Part shown: in pieces, positions 1-9,442 of the stretch | Layout of the letters: each line of letters opens with the position of its first letter | Position numbering within the stretch: position 1 is the stretch's first letter | Assembly: GCF_051857535.1 (NCBI RefSeq) | Contig: NZ_JBPZGY010000006.1 | Span: forward strand, 199,524-263,523 | Direction of reading: 5' to 3' | DNA length: 64,000 bases | From: Roseateles_B sp051857535 | Lineage (GTDB): Bacteria; Pseudomonadota; Gammaproteobacteria; Burkholderiales; Burkholderiaceae_C | Position numbers and translations under genes: made by a program | The notes under the pieces: generated by a model | Databases searched by the model: none | Told to the model about the DNA's origin: nothing | Seen by the model: the letters and a program-made list of their open reading frames with translations, nothing else

Positions 1-1034
1 TCGTTGATGATGCGCAGGCCCACGCCGGGCAGGGCCGGGCCCACGGTGCCGCCGATGCGCTCGCCGCCCTCGTAGGGATTGGAGGTGAGCATGATGGTCT
101 CGCTCATGCCGTAGCGCTCCAGGATGGTGTGGCCTGTGCGGGCCTGCCAGTCGCGGAAGGTCTCGATGAGCAGGGGCGCCGAGCCGCTGATGAAGAGCCG
201 CATGCGGGCGCAGGACTCGTGGGTGAGCGAGGCTTCGGCCAGCATGCGCACATAGAGCGTGGGAACGCCCATGAAGACGGTGGCGTCCGCCAGACGCTGG
301 ACCACGGCGCGCGGCTCGAAACGGCTGAACCAGATCATCTTGCTGCCGTTGAGCAGGGCGCCGTGCGAGGCCACGAAGAGGCCGTGCACATGGAAGATGG
401 GCAGGGCGTGGATCAGCACGTCGCCCGGGCGCCAGCCCCAGGCCTGCTGCAGCACGCGCGCGTTGGAGAGCAGGTTGCCATGGCTCAGCATGGCGCCCTT
501 GCTGCGGCCGGTGGTGCCGCTGGTGTAGAGAATGGCGGCCAGGTCCTCGGGCTTCTTCACGGCGGGCGTGTGCTCGTCGCTCATCTGGGAGGCGCGGTCC
601 AGCAGGGTGCCGGTGCGGTCCTCGTTGAGGGTGAAGACCCGCTGCGTGCCGGCCAGAAAGGCCAGCTTGGACACCCAGCCGAAATGCTGCCCGGCACAGA
701 CCACCACGGCCGGCTCGGCATTGCCGATGAAGTACTCGAGTTCCGCCGCCTGGTAGGCCGTGTTCAGCGGCAGGTAGACGTGGCCGGCGCGCAGCACGGC
801 CAGGTAGAGCATCAGGGACTCGACGCTTTTCTCGGTCTGCACGGCGATGCGGCTGGCCGGCGGCAGGTCCAGGGAGTCCAGCAGATTGGCCATCATGGCC
901 GTGCCGCGCTCCAGGTCCCGCCAGCTGTAGCGTAGTGCTTCGCCGTCGGCGCATTCGATGGCGCAGGCGTCGAGGTCAGGCGCAAAGGAAGCGCGCAGGG
1001 CGGCGAAGAGATTGGCGTTGGCGGCGGCGTTCAT
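1..1034 (-). CDS. matB: Malonyl-CoA synthetase (MatB-type acyl-CoA ligase), 3' part cut off by window edge
   Basis: ANL-superfamily adenylating enzyme that would join malonate (or methylmalonate) to CoA using ATP, in the cytoplasm. About 344 residues are visible out of the roughly 500 usual for the family; the C-terminal lid domain lies outside the window. The N-terminus starts MNA and resembles known MatB proteins (phrases QTEKSVE near residue 72 and YLPLNTAY near 92). The AMP-binding P-loop YTSGTTGRSKG is at residues 170-180, followed by an ALPIFHVHGLF stretch and RLFISGSAPL, both typical of MatB. The ATG at 1034 is the only sensible start. The neighbours on the right are not malonate genes, so the operon partners, if any, lie to the left. 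Identification as MatB rather than a generic ligase rests on remembered similarity. Confidence 0.85.
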   Translation of the reverse strand, partial: MNAAANANLFAALRASFAPDLDACAIECADGEALRYSWRDLERGTAMMANLLDSLDLPPASRIAVQTEKSVESLMLYLAVLRAGHVYLPLNTAYQAAELEYFIGNAEPAVVVCAGQHFGWVSKLAFLAGTQRVFTLNEDRTGTLLDRASQMSDEHTPAVKKPEDLAAILYTSGTTGRSKGAMLSHGNLLSNARVLQQAWGWRPGDVLIHALPIFHVHGLFVASHGALLNGSKMIWFSRFEPRAVVQRLADATVFMGVPTLYVRMLAEASLTHESCARMRLFISGSAPLLIETFRDWQARTGHTILERYGMSETIMLTSNPYEGGERIGGTVGPALPGVGLRIIN

Positions 1035-1085
1035 GGGCCGACATTGTGCGGCGTGCGCCGTCCGTCCTTCAAGGAGACGGCCGAT

Positions 1086-2384
<1,299 letters not shown>

Positions 2385-2764
2385 CAAGAGCGGCGTGTGA
2401 GGCAAGGGAAGCAGCAGCGTCGGGAGACCTGCCGCATGAGCATGACAGGCGGTGCCGGGGCGAAGCAGTGAAGGCCTCAGGCCCTGCGGGGGCAGGCCAA
2501 GGGCGCTGCCCATGCCGGGTACGACAGCTCGAACGGCTGCCGGCGTTGTCGCATGCACATGTGGGCGCTGCGGGGGCGCGGTCCAGTCATGGCGCTCATG
2601 GGCACCCTCCCTGCTGTGATTTTTGTGGGGCGAAAGCGTAACAGGCTTCCTCCGGGCAACCCGCTGCGGGGGCGTAATGGTTTGCCCTGGGTGTGCGTCG
2701 GCCAGCGCAGCGCCTGCCCGCGCTACAGTCCCCCGCTGTTCCCGCTGCAGCAGTACCGCGCCCG
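2385..2764. other. Divergent intergenic region, no gene seen
   Basis: About 380 bases between the start of the lipoprotein gene on the minus strand and the start of the sigma-54 activator on the plus strand. Small open frames here have no coding character. It must hold the promoters of both genes, but I could not identify a convincing -10/-35 pair or a -24/-12 site. Confidence 0.5.
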
Positions 2765-4258
2765 ATGAACCTGCCTCTCCTGCCCCAAGACGCCGACGGC
2801 GTGCTGCGCCTGGCTGCGCAGTCCATGTTCGAGGTCTTTGCCCAGGCGGTGGAGGGCATGATGGTGGTGGACCGCCAGCACCGCATCGTCTGGATCTCCG
2901 ACGGCTACAAGCGCTTCCTGCCCGCGCTGGGCTTTGGCGACGAGACCGAGTTCGTGGGCCGCCGCGTCGAGGAGGTGGTGCCCAACACCCTCATGGCCCA
3001 GGTGGTGGACCAGGGCCAGCCCATGCTGGTGGATCTGCTGACCAACAAGGCCGGTACCTTCCTGGTCAGCCGTCTGCCACTGCGGAACGAGGCCGGCGAG
3101 GTGATCGGCGCGGTAGGCATGGTCCTGCTGGACCATCCCGAGACCACCATGCAGCCGCTGATCGCCAAGTTCAGCCGTCTGCAGCAGGAGCTGGACGACA
3201 CCCGCCGCCAACTGGCCGCCGAGCAGGTGAAGAACCGCCGGCCGAAGTACAGCATCGCCAGCTTCGTGGGCAGCAGCGCGCCCGCGCTGGAGATCAAGCG
3301 TCAGGCGCGTCGCGCGGCCTTGTCCGGCGCCACCGTGCTGCTGCTGGGGGAGACTGGCACCGGCAAGGAGCTGCTGGCTCACGCCATCCACACGGCCTCG
3401 CCGCGCGCTGCCAAGCCGCTGGTGAGCCTCAACATCGCTGCCGTGCCCGAGACCCTGCTGGAGGCCGAGTTCTTCGGCGTTGCGCCGGGTGCCTACACGG
3501 GGGCGGACCGCAAGGGCCGCGAGGGCAAGTTCAAGCTGGCCGACGGCGGCACCCTGTTCCTGGACGAGATCGGCGACATGCCCCTGCCGCTGCAGAGCAA
3601 GCTGCTGCGTGTGCTGCAGGAGCAGGAGCTGGAGCCCCTGGGCAGCAATACCGTGATCCGTGTCGATGTGCGCGTGATCGCTGCCACCAGCCGTGATCTG
3701 CCCGCCATGGTGGCCCGCGGCGAGTTCCGCGCCGACCTCTTCTACCGCCTCAATGTGCTGCCCCTGCGCGTACCGCCCCTGCGCGAGCGGCTCGATGACA
3801 TCGAGGCCCTGGCCGAGGCCCTGCTGGAGGACATCGTCCGGCGCGCCGGCATGGCCTCGCGCAGCCTGGCGCCCGACGCACTGGAGCTGCTGATGCGGCA
3901 GGACTGGCCCGGCAATATCCGGGAACTACGCAATGTGTTGGAGCAGGCCTGCCTGATGGGAGACGAGATGCTGCTGAGGGCCGCGCAGCTGGCGCCCTAC
4001 CTGAAGCACGCGGCCAGTGGCGCCGGCCGCGGCGTCGACTCCCCGGGGGGCGAGCGCCCGGCACTGCTGCCAGCCGAGTCCAGCCTGGACGATCCGCGCC
4101 TGCTGCGGCCCTTGTCCGAGCAGATCACCGAGCTGGAGCGCGCGGCCCTGCGCGCGGCTCTGCGCGCGACGGGCGGTAACAAGCTGGCCGCGGCCCGTTT
4201 GCTGCGCATGTCCCGAGCCTCGCTCTACGACAAGCTGCCCCTGCTCGCGCAGGAGTGA
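2765..4258 (+). CDS. Sigma-54-dependent Fis-type activator with N-terminal PAS domain
   Basis: Bacterial enhancer-binding protein of 497 residues. A PAS-like sensor covers roughly residues 15-110 (WISDGYKRFLPALG), a short coiled linker follows (FSRLQQELDDTRRQLAAEQ), then the AAA+ domain with Walker A GETGTGKE at 195-202, the sigma-54 contact loop at 242-247 reading GAYTGA instead of GAFTGA, and Walker B GGTLFLDEIGD. The C-terminus (GGNKLAAARLLRMSRASLYDKL) is a Fis-type helix-turn-helix. An upstream start at 2693 is possible, but the ATG at 2765 gives a start right before the PAS domain. There is no receiver domain, so it likely senses a small ligand or redox state through PAS. Its target promoter is not evident in the window. 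Confidence 0.9.
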   Translation: MNLPLLPQDADGVLRLAAQSMFEVFAQAVEGMMVVDRQHRIVWISDGYKRFLPALGFGDETEFVGRRVEEVVPNTLMAQVVDQGQPMLVDLLTNKAGTFLVSRLPLRNEAGEVIGAVGMVLLDHPETTMQPLIAKFSRLQQELDDTRRQLAAEQVKNRRPKYSIASFVGSSAPALEIKRQARRAALSGATVLLLGETGTGKELLAHAIHTASPRAAKPLVSLNIAAVPETLLEAEFFGVAPGAYTGADRKGREGKFKLADGGTLFLDEIGDMPLPLQSKLLRVLQEQELEPLGSNTVIRVDVRVIAATSRDLPAMVARGEFRADLFYRLNVLPLRVPPLRERLDDIEALAEALLEDIVRRAGMASRSLAPDALELLMRQDWPGNIRELRNVLEQACLMGDEMLLRAAQLAPYLKHAASGAGRGVDSPGGERPALLPAESSLDDPRLLRPLSEQITELERAALRAALRATGGNKLAAARLLRMSRASLYDKLPLLAQE

Positions 4259-4265
4259 GCGGCGA

Positions 4266-4808
4266 TCAGCGCGTGGGTCGCGTTGCGGCGCGCGCTTCCC
4301 ACTCGGCGCGGCTGATCTCGTAGCGACGCACCTCCATGTCGTAGGCGCGGCTCAGGCCCACGTCCCGCATGCCCAGCCGCTCCATCACCCGCCAGGAGTT
4401 CTCGTTTTCGGGATGGCAGACCGATACCAGCAGCTCGATGGGCTGGGTGCGGAAGGCGAAATCACCCATGGCCAGGGCCGCTTCGCTGGCCAGGCCCCGG
4501 CCCCAGCGGTCCTGGCGCAGCCGCCAGCCTATCTCCAGGGGCTCGCCCACGATGCGGCCCAGGTGCTGGATGCAACCGGCACCGATGAGCTCGCCGCTCT
4601 CCAGCTCGATGAAGCTCCACCACGAGAAACCGTGCTCGGCCCAGCGGGCCTGCACGCGCTCGATGACGGCATCCGTCTCTTCCTGGGTTTCAGGTCGGCC
4701 GTTGAGGTAGCGCTGCACCACGGGGTCGCTGTTGAGACGGTTCAGGCCCAGACGGTGGGCGGGGACCATGGGTTCCAGGCGAAGTCGTGGGGTGTCGAGG
4801 ATGCTCAT
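4266..4808 (-). CDS. GNAT-family N-acetyltransferase (RimJ/RimL type)
   Basis: 180-residue acetyltransferase using acetyl-CoA. The opening TPRLRLEPMVPAHRLGL is the usual beginning of the RimJ/RimL-like branch, and the acetyl-CoA pyrophosphate-binding region appears as RQDRWGRGLASEAALAMGDFAF. The next part contains the characteristic HPENENSWRVMERLGM segment. The substrate (a ribosomal protein N-terminus, an antibiotic or a small amine) cannot be told from sequence. It is convergent with the sigma-54 activator, only 7 bases apart, so the two genes share a terminal region. Confidence 0.85.
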   Translation of the reverse strand: MSILDTPRLRLEPMVPAHRLGLNRLNSDPVVQRYLNGRPETQEETDAVIERVQARWAEHGFSWWSFIELESGELIGAGCIQHLGRIVGEPLEIGWRLRQDRWGRGLASEAALAMGDFAFRTQPIELLVSVCHPENENSWRVMERLGMRDVGLSRAYDMEVRRYEISRAEWEARAATRPTR

Positions 4809-4858
4809 GGGGCGACTCTAGTGAAGCCAGGCGGCGAGGCCAAAGGGCATGGGCCGGC

Positions 4859-6004
4859 TCATGCGCCGGGCTTCCACGCCATGTCCCGGAGGGCGCGGGC
4901 CAGTTCGTCGGGCTTGAAGTCGCCCAGATTGCCCATGACGATGAGGGCCCGGCCCTGCTCGGGGACCCGCTCGAAGCGGGCCGAGAAGCCTTCGCTCTGG
5001 CCCTCGTGCCAGACCTGCAGCCGGCCGGCCGGGGCGCGCTGGAAGTTCCAGCCAAGGCCATAGGCATGGCCCTGGTCGGTGGGTACGCCCTGGGCCCAGA
5101 GTTTCTCGAACACCCGCCGGTAGGGCTTGAACGCGCCCCAGCCGTGCAAGGCACGCTCCCACTGGATCATGTCCCGCAGGCTCATCTCGAAGCCACCGCA
5201 GCCGGCCGCCATCCAGCTGCGTACACCCGGCGGCTGCTCTGCACTGATGTCGACGACGCCACCCGGGCGGCGCTGGTGGGGGGCGGCCATGCCCGCGTAG
5301 CCAGGGGCCGGCGGCATCAGCCGGGCGCTTTTCATGCCCAGGGGCTCGAACAGCCTTTGCGCCAGCACCTGCTCATAGGGGCGGCCGGCCAGCCGGCCGA
5401 TGGCGCAGGCCAGCAGGTTGTAGCCCGTGTTGCTGTAGTGGCAGCGCTGACCTGGCGGACTCAGCAGGGGCTGGCGCTTGACGATGGGCAGCCACTCGGC
5501 CTCACCATAGTTGCGGGGAAACAGGGCCTGGACCTCGGGATCGCTGAAATCGACGTTCTTGGGCAGGCCGGCGGTGTGCTGCATCAGCTGCTGAAGCGTG
5601 ATGGCCTGCCAGCTCTCGGGCAGGTCCTCGATGAGATCGGCCAGGCGCTGATCCAGGCGCAGTTGCCCGTCCTCGACCATCAGCTGCGCGGCGCAGCACA
5701 GCAGGGGCTTGGAGAGGGAGCAGATGTCGAAGCGCGTGTCCGCTGTGACGGGCTGCTGCTGCGCGACGCTGGTCCGGCCCAGGCCGCGGGCGTAGAGGGG
5801 CTCGCCGTCCTGCAGCACGGCCAGGGCCAGGCCGGGCATCTGCTGGTCCTGCTGCCACTGCCGGGCGTAGCGGTCCACCCGGGCCGAGGCTGTCTCGCGG
5901 CGCGCCGCCGCACGGGCGTCTGCCTTGCCCAGCGCCAGGCCGCAGCCCAGGCCGGCAGCCAGGCCCTGGCGCAGGAGCTGGCGTCGTTGCAGTGCTTTGG
6001 TCAT
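4859..6004 (-). CDS. Exported serine hydrolase of the class C beta-lactamase/esterase family
   Basis: 381-residue protein of the beta-lactamase (class C)/DD-peptidase/esterase fold. The start MTKALQRRQLLRQGLAAGLG carries a twin-arginine motif followed by a hydrophobic run ending near ADARA, so it should leave the cytoplasm folded through Tat. The catalytic SxxK is SLSK at residues 96-99, the second motif is Tyr-Ser-Asn within CHYSNTGYN, and HEGQSEGF takes the place of the KTG box, with His as in esterase-type members. Activity as a true beta-lactamase is therefore less likely than esterase or peptidase activity. The frame stays open upstream to 7498, but that extension is antisense to the neighbouring binding-protein gene and is not real. 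Confidence 0.85.
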   Translation of the reverse strand: MTKALQRRQLLRQGLAAGLGCGLALGKADARAAARRETASARVDRYARQWQQDQQMPGLALAVLQDGEPLYARGLGRTSVAQQQPVTADTRFDICSLSKPLLCCAAQLMVEDGQLRLDQRLADLIEDLPESWQAITLQQLMQHTAGLPKNVDFSDPEVQALFPRNYGEAEWLPIVKRQPLLSPPGQRCHYSNTGYNLLACAIGRLAGRPYEQVLAQRLFEPLGMKSARLMPPAPGYAGMAAPHQRRPGGVVDISAEQPPGVRSWMAAGCGGFEMSLRDMIQWERALHGWGAFKPYRRVFEKLWAQGVPTDQGHAYGLGWNFQRAPAGRLQVWHEGQSEGFSARFERVPEQGRALIVMGNLGDFKPDELARALRDMAWKPGA

Positions 6005-6325
6005 CACCCATCCTTCCGGTCCGACGCCAGCTGTCTGCAAGGCAGACAGGACAGCCGCTGTGTTTGAAACTTGAACAACCCTGTCCAGGATCCGGTCATC
6101 GCAGGGTAGGCCTGGCGGCCCGGGCCTGCCTTCCAGGGGCTCAGCCGGGGCCGGCCGCGCGATGGTACGAGGGCAGGGGCCTGCCAGGCAGGAGGGCTTC
6201 GCTCGGGGTTTACGCCAGTTTGGGCGGCCTGCGGCACAGGCAGGGCTGCCGCAGGCACGACCCTTGCACCATGATCGCCAGATCCGGGCGCAGATCCCGG
6301 CCCGCATCACAACAGGAGACCTGTC
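6005..6325. other. Divergent intergenic region with a 10-bp-arm inverted repeat
   Basis: Some 320 bases separate the serine hydrolase gene (minus) from the ABC binding protein (plus). The arms GCCTGCGGCA (6227-6236) and TGCCGCAGGC (6247-6256) are a perfect inverted repeat with a 10-base spacer, about 70 bases before the binding-protein ATG. It could be an operator or a leader hairpin. I found no other feature. Confidence 0.5.
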
Positions 6326-7522
6326 ATGCCCTTCATCCACCGCCGCTCGGCGGGCCTGGCCCTCGTCGGCGCCTGTGCCCTGCTGGCCCTGCCTGCGCAG
6401 GCCGCCGGCAACGAGATCCGCATCGCCCATGTCTACTCCAAGACCGGCCCGCTGGAGGCCTATGGCAAGCAGACGCAGACCGGCCTGATGATGGGCCTGG
6501 ACTACGCCACCGGCGGCACCATGATGGTCAACGGCAGGAAGCTGGTGCTCATCGAGAAGGACGACCAGGGCAAGCCCGACGTGGGCAAGAGCCTGTTGGC
6601 CGCGGCCTATGGCGATGACAAGGCCGACATCGCCGTGGGCCCCTCGTCCAGCGGCGTGGCCCTGGCCCTGCTGCCGGTGGCTGAGGAGTACAAGAAGATC
6701 CTGCTGGTGGAGCCGGCCGTGGCCGATGCCATCACCGGCGAGAAGTGGAACAAGTACATCTTCCGCACCGGCCGCAACAGCTCGCAGGACGCCATCGCCA
6801 ATGCGGTGGCCCTGGACAAGCCCGGCACCGTGATCGCTACCCTGGCCCAGGACTACGCCTTCGGTCGCGACGGCGTGAAGGCCTTCAAGGATGCGATCAA
6901 GAAGGCGAAGCTGGTGCACGAGGAGTACCTGCCCACCAACACCACGGACTTCACCGCCGGCGCCCAGCGCCTGATCGACAAGCTCAAGGACCAGCCCGGC
7001 CGCAAGGTGATCTTCATCATCTGGGCCGGTGGCGGCAATCCCTTCAAGATCGCCGACCTGGACCTCAAGCGCTACGGCATCGAGATCGCCACCGGCGGCA
7101 ACATCCTGCCGGCCATGGTGGCCTACAAGCAGTTCCCGGGCATGGAGGGCGCCAGCTACTACTACTTCGGCATGCCCAAGAACCCGGTCAACGAATGGCT
7201 GGTGGCCAACCACTACAAGCAGTTCAAGTCGCCGCCGGACTTCTTCACCGCGGGCGGGATGACGGCGGGCATCGCCCTCGTCGAGGCCCTCAAGAAGACA
7301 GGCGCAGAGACCGGCACGAACAAGCTGATCAAGGCCATGGAAGGCATGAGCTTCGAGACGCCCAAGGGTCGCATGACCTTCCGGCCGGAGGACCACCAGG
7401 CGATGCAGTCCATGTACCACTTCAGGATCAAGGTGGACAAGGCGTTTGAGTGGGGGGTGCCGGAGTTGGTGCGGGAGATCAAGGCGGAGGAGATGCAAGT
7501 CCCCATCCGCAACAAGCGCTGA
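6326..7522 (+). CDS. Periplasmic binding protein of a branched-chain-amino-acid-type ABC importer
   Basis: 398-residue LivK/AmiC-type type I binding protein. A Sec signal peptide (MPFIHRRSAGLALVGACALLALPAQA) ends in AQA-A; the mature part opens with IRIAHVYSKTGPLEAYGKQ, the usual ligand-pocket start of this family, where the phrase SKTGPLEAYG replaces the SLTGPxAxxG of classical members. It captures the ligand in the periplasm and hands it to the permeases encoded downstream. A purine-rich AACAGGAG site lies about 7 bases before the ATG. The ligand is unknown: this family covers amino acids, urea, amides and aromatic acids. The next gene begins about 400 bases later, after three tandem repeats. 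Confidence 0.9.
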   Translation: MPFIHRRSAGLALVGACALLALPAQAAGNEIRIAHVYSKTGPLEAYGKQTQTGLMMGLDYATGGTMMVNGRKLVLIEKDDQGKPDVGKSLLAAAYGDDKADIAVGPSSSGVALALLPVAEEYKKILLVEPAVADAITGEKWNKYIFRTGRNSSQDAIANAVALDKPGTVIATLAQDYAFGRDGVKAFKDAIKKAKLVHEEYLPTNTTDFTAGAQRLIDKLKDQPGRKVIFIIWAGGGNPFKIADLDLKRYGIEIATGGNILPAMVAYKQFPGMEGASYYYFGMPKNPVNEWLVANHYKQFKSPPDFFTAGGMTAGIALVEALKKTGAETGTNKLIKAMEGMSFETPKGRMTFRPEDHQAMQSMYHFRIKVDKAFEWGVPELVREIKAEEMQVPIRNKR

Positions 7523-7530
7523 AACGCTGG

Positions 7531-7868
7531 GCTACTGCGCGAACGCTGGCCGTCGTTGCGGGTCCTCCCAAAGATCCTCACGACCCGCAAGGTCGCTCCG
7601 GTCTTTGGGCCCCCGCGCCTAGTCCAGCGTCCGCTCGTGGCTCGGCTACTGCGCGAACGCTGGCCGTCGTTGCGGGTCCTCCCAAAGATCCTCACGACCT
7701 GCAAGGTCGCTCCGGTCTTTGGGCCCCCCGCGCCTAGTCCAGCGTCCGCTCGCGGCTCGGCTACTGCGCGAACGCTGGCCGTCGTTGCGGGTCCTCCCAA
7801 AGATCCTCACGACCCGCAAGGTCGCTCCGGTCTTTGGGCCCCCCCGCGCCTAGTCCAGCGTCCGCTCG
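7531..7868. repeat. Three tandem copies of a 114-116 bp structured repeat inside the ABC operon
   Basis: Copies begin at 7531, 7645 and 7760 and are nearly identical. They differ mainly in a C-run after TTTGGG, which is 5, 6 and 7 bases long in copies 1, 2 and 3. Each copy holds three pairs of complementary arms. In copy 1 these are ACGCTGG (7543) with CCAGCGT (7624), TTGCGGGTC (7556) with GACCCGCAA (7582), and CCCAAAGA (7567) with TCTTTGGG (7602). The last two pairs interleave, so they form either alternative hairpins or a pseudoknot. In copy 2 the single change in the second pair (GACCTGCAA) leaves a G-U pair. Open frames across the repeats are incidental. The rest of the 7523-7921 gap holds only the ribosome-binding site of the next gene. 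Confidence 0.95.
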
Positions 7869-7921
7869 CTACGCCTCGGGCTCTGGAAGCTGGGGTGGTG
7901 TACTTTGATGTTGGAGTTGTT

Positions 7922-8689
7922 GTGCTTGAAACTCGGAATCTGACGATACGGTTCGGTGGGCATGTGGCTGTCGATCACGTCTCCTGCGCGTTCGCGCCGG
8001 GCTCGCTGACGGCCATCGTGGGGCCGAACGGGGCGGGGAAGACGACCTACTTCAACCTGGTCTCGGGGCAGTTGCCGGCGAGTGAGGGTCAGGTCTTGCT
8101 GGATGGGGAGGACTTGAGCTCCCTGTCGGCGCCGCTGCGCACGCGCAAGGGCCTGGGGCGGGCCTTCCAGCTGACGCAGCTCTTTCCGCACCTGCCGGTG
8201 CTGGAGAACGTGCGGCTGGCGGTGCAGGCGCGCCACGGCCTGGGGCTGAAGATGCTGTCGGTGTGGGTGAAGCACAAGGCGCTGATCGAGGAGTCCATGG
8301 CGCTGCTGGAACGGGTGCGGCTGGCGTCCAAGGCGGGCGCGCTGGCGGCCAGCCTGCCGCACGGTGACCAGCGCAAGCTGGAGGTGGCGGTGCTGATGGC
8401 GCTGCAGCCTAAGGTCTACATGTTCGACGAGCCCACGGCAGGCATGAGCGTGGACGAGGTGCCCGTGGTGCTGGACCTGATCCGCGAGCTCAAGCGGGAA
8501 GGGCGGCACACCATCCTGCTGGTGGAGCACAAGATGGACGTGGTGCGCGAGCTGGCGGACCGCGTCATCGTGCTGCACCAGGGCGCCCTGGTGGCTGACG
8601 GAAAGCCGGCAGAGGTCATGGCCCTGCCGGTGGTGCAGGAGGCCTACCTGGGCGTGGCGGCCGGCGGCAGCGAGGAGCTCGCGGCATGA
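7922..8689 (+). CDS. livG: ABC transporter ATPase, LivG type
   Basis: 255-residue cytoplasmic ATPase that powers the importer together with the next gene product. Walker A is GPNGAGKTT near residue 38, Walker B runs into MFDEPTAGMS, and the signature is LPHGDQRKLEVA, in which the family's SYGEQR is replaced by PHGDQR. There is no ATG at the N-terminus; the GTG at 7922 is chosen because it gives the normal LivG length and has GGAG five bases upstream (7913-7916). Frame continuity back to 7556 passes through the tandem repeats and is not coding. The stop overlaps the next start by ATGA, so the two ATPases are translationally coupled. Confidence 0.9.
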   Translation: MLETRNLTIRFGGHVAVDHVSCAFAPGSLTAIVGPNGAGKTTYFNLVSGQLPASEGQVLLDGEDLSSLSAPLRTRKGLGRAFQLTQLFPHLPVLENVRLAVQARHGLGLKMLSVWVKHKALIEESMALLERVRLASKAGALAASLPHGDQRKLEVAVLMALQPKVYMFDEPTAGMSVDEVPVVLDLIRELKREGRHTILLVEHKMDVVRELADRVIVLHQGALVADGKPAEVMALPVVQEAYLGVAAGGSEELAA

Positions 8690-9432
8690 AGCCCCTGCTC
8701 GAACTGCGCGGGGTACAGACCCACATTGGCGCGTATCACATCCTCCACGGCGTGGACCTGGTGGTGCCCCAGGGCGAGCTGACCCTCCTGCTGGGCCGCA
8801 ACGGCGCCGGCAAGACCACCACGCTGCGCAGCATCATGGGTCTGTGGCAGCCCAGCGGGGGTCAGGTCTTGCTGGACGGCCAGGCCATCGGAGGTCCCGG
8901 CGCGCAGCTGGGAACGCCGGAGATCGCCCGCCACAGCATCGCCTACGTGCCCGAGAACATGGGCATCTTCGGCCAGCTCAGCGTGGCGGAGAACCTGCTT
9001 CTGGCGGCCCGGGAGGCCCGCCGCATCGAACAGCTGGACGGCGCGCGGCTGGACTGGCTCTTCGGGCTCTTCCCGGCGCTGAAGAAGTTCTGGCACTACC
9101 CGGCCGGCAAGCTCTCGGGCGGGCAGAAGCAGATGCTGGCCATCGCCCGCGCCCTGGTCGAGCCGCGCCGCCTGCTGCTGATCGACGAGCCCTCCAAGGG
9201 CCTGGCGCCGGCCATCGTGCAGAACCTGATCGAGTCTCTCAAGGAACTCAAGCGCAGCCGCACGACGGTGCTGCTGGTGGAGCAGAACTTCCACATGGCC
9301 CGCCAACTGGGTGACAGCGTGGCGGTGATGGACGACGGCCGCGTGGTGCACGCCGGCCGCATGGCCGAGCTGGCCGCCGACGAGACCCTGCAGCAGCGGC
9401 TGCTGGGCTTGTCGCTGGCGGCGCATCAATGA
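8686..9432 (+). CDS. livF: ABC transporter ATPase, LivF type
   Basis: 248-residue partner ATPase of the importer. Walker A is GRNGAGKTT near residue 36, the signature is KLSGGQKQMLAIARAL and Walker B LLLIDEPSKGLAP, all standard for LivF. The second half carries the switch histidine region VLLVEQN (here Gln-Asn instead of His, as usual for LivF). It overlaps the preceding gene by four bases and is followed after 10 bases by the first permease gene, whose GAGGAGGGGC site lies in that gap. The order ATPase-ATPase-permease-permease differs from the permease-first order of urea and classical leucine importers. Confidence 0.92.
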   Translation: MKPLLELRGVQTHIGAYHILHGVDLVVPQGELTLLLGRNGAGKTTTLRSIMGLWQPSGGQVLLDGQAIGGPGAQLGTPEIARHSIAYVPENMGIFGQLSVAENLLLAAREARRIEQLDGARLDWLFGLFPALKKFWHYPAGKLSGGQKQMLAIARALVEPRRLLLIDEPSKGLAPAIVQNLIESLKELKRSRTTVLLVEQNFHMARQLGDSVAVMDDGRVVHAGRMAELAADETLQQRLLGLSLAAHQ

Positions 9433-9442
9433 GGAGGGGCGC

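Noticed and set aside
6005..7498. N-terminal extension of the serine hydrolase frame, antisense to the binding protein gene
   Set aside because: The sense strand is a normal LivK-type protein, and the hydrolase has its own Tat signal at 6004.
7531..7868. CRISPR array
   Set aside because: Units are contiguous at 114-116 bp without unique spacers. The same holds for the 96-bp array at 20635.
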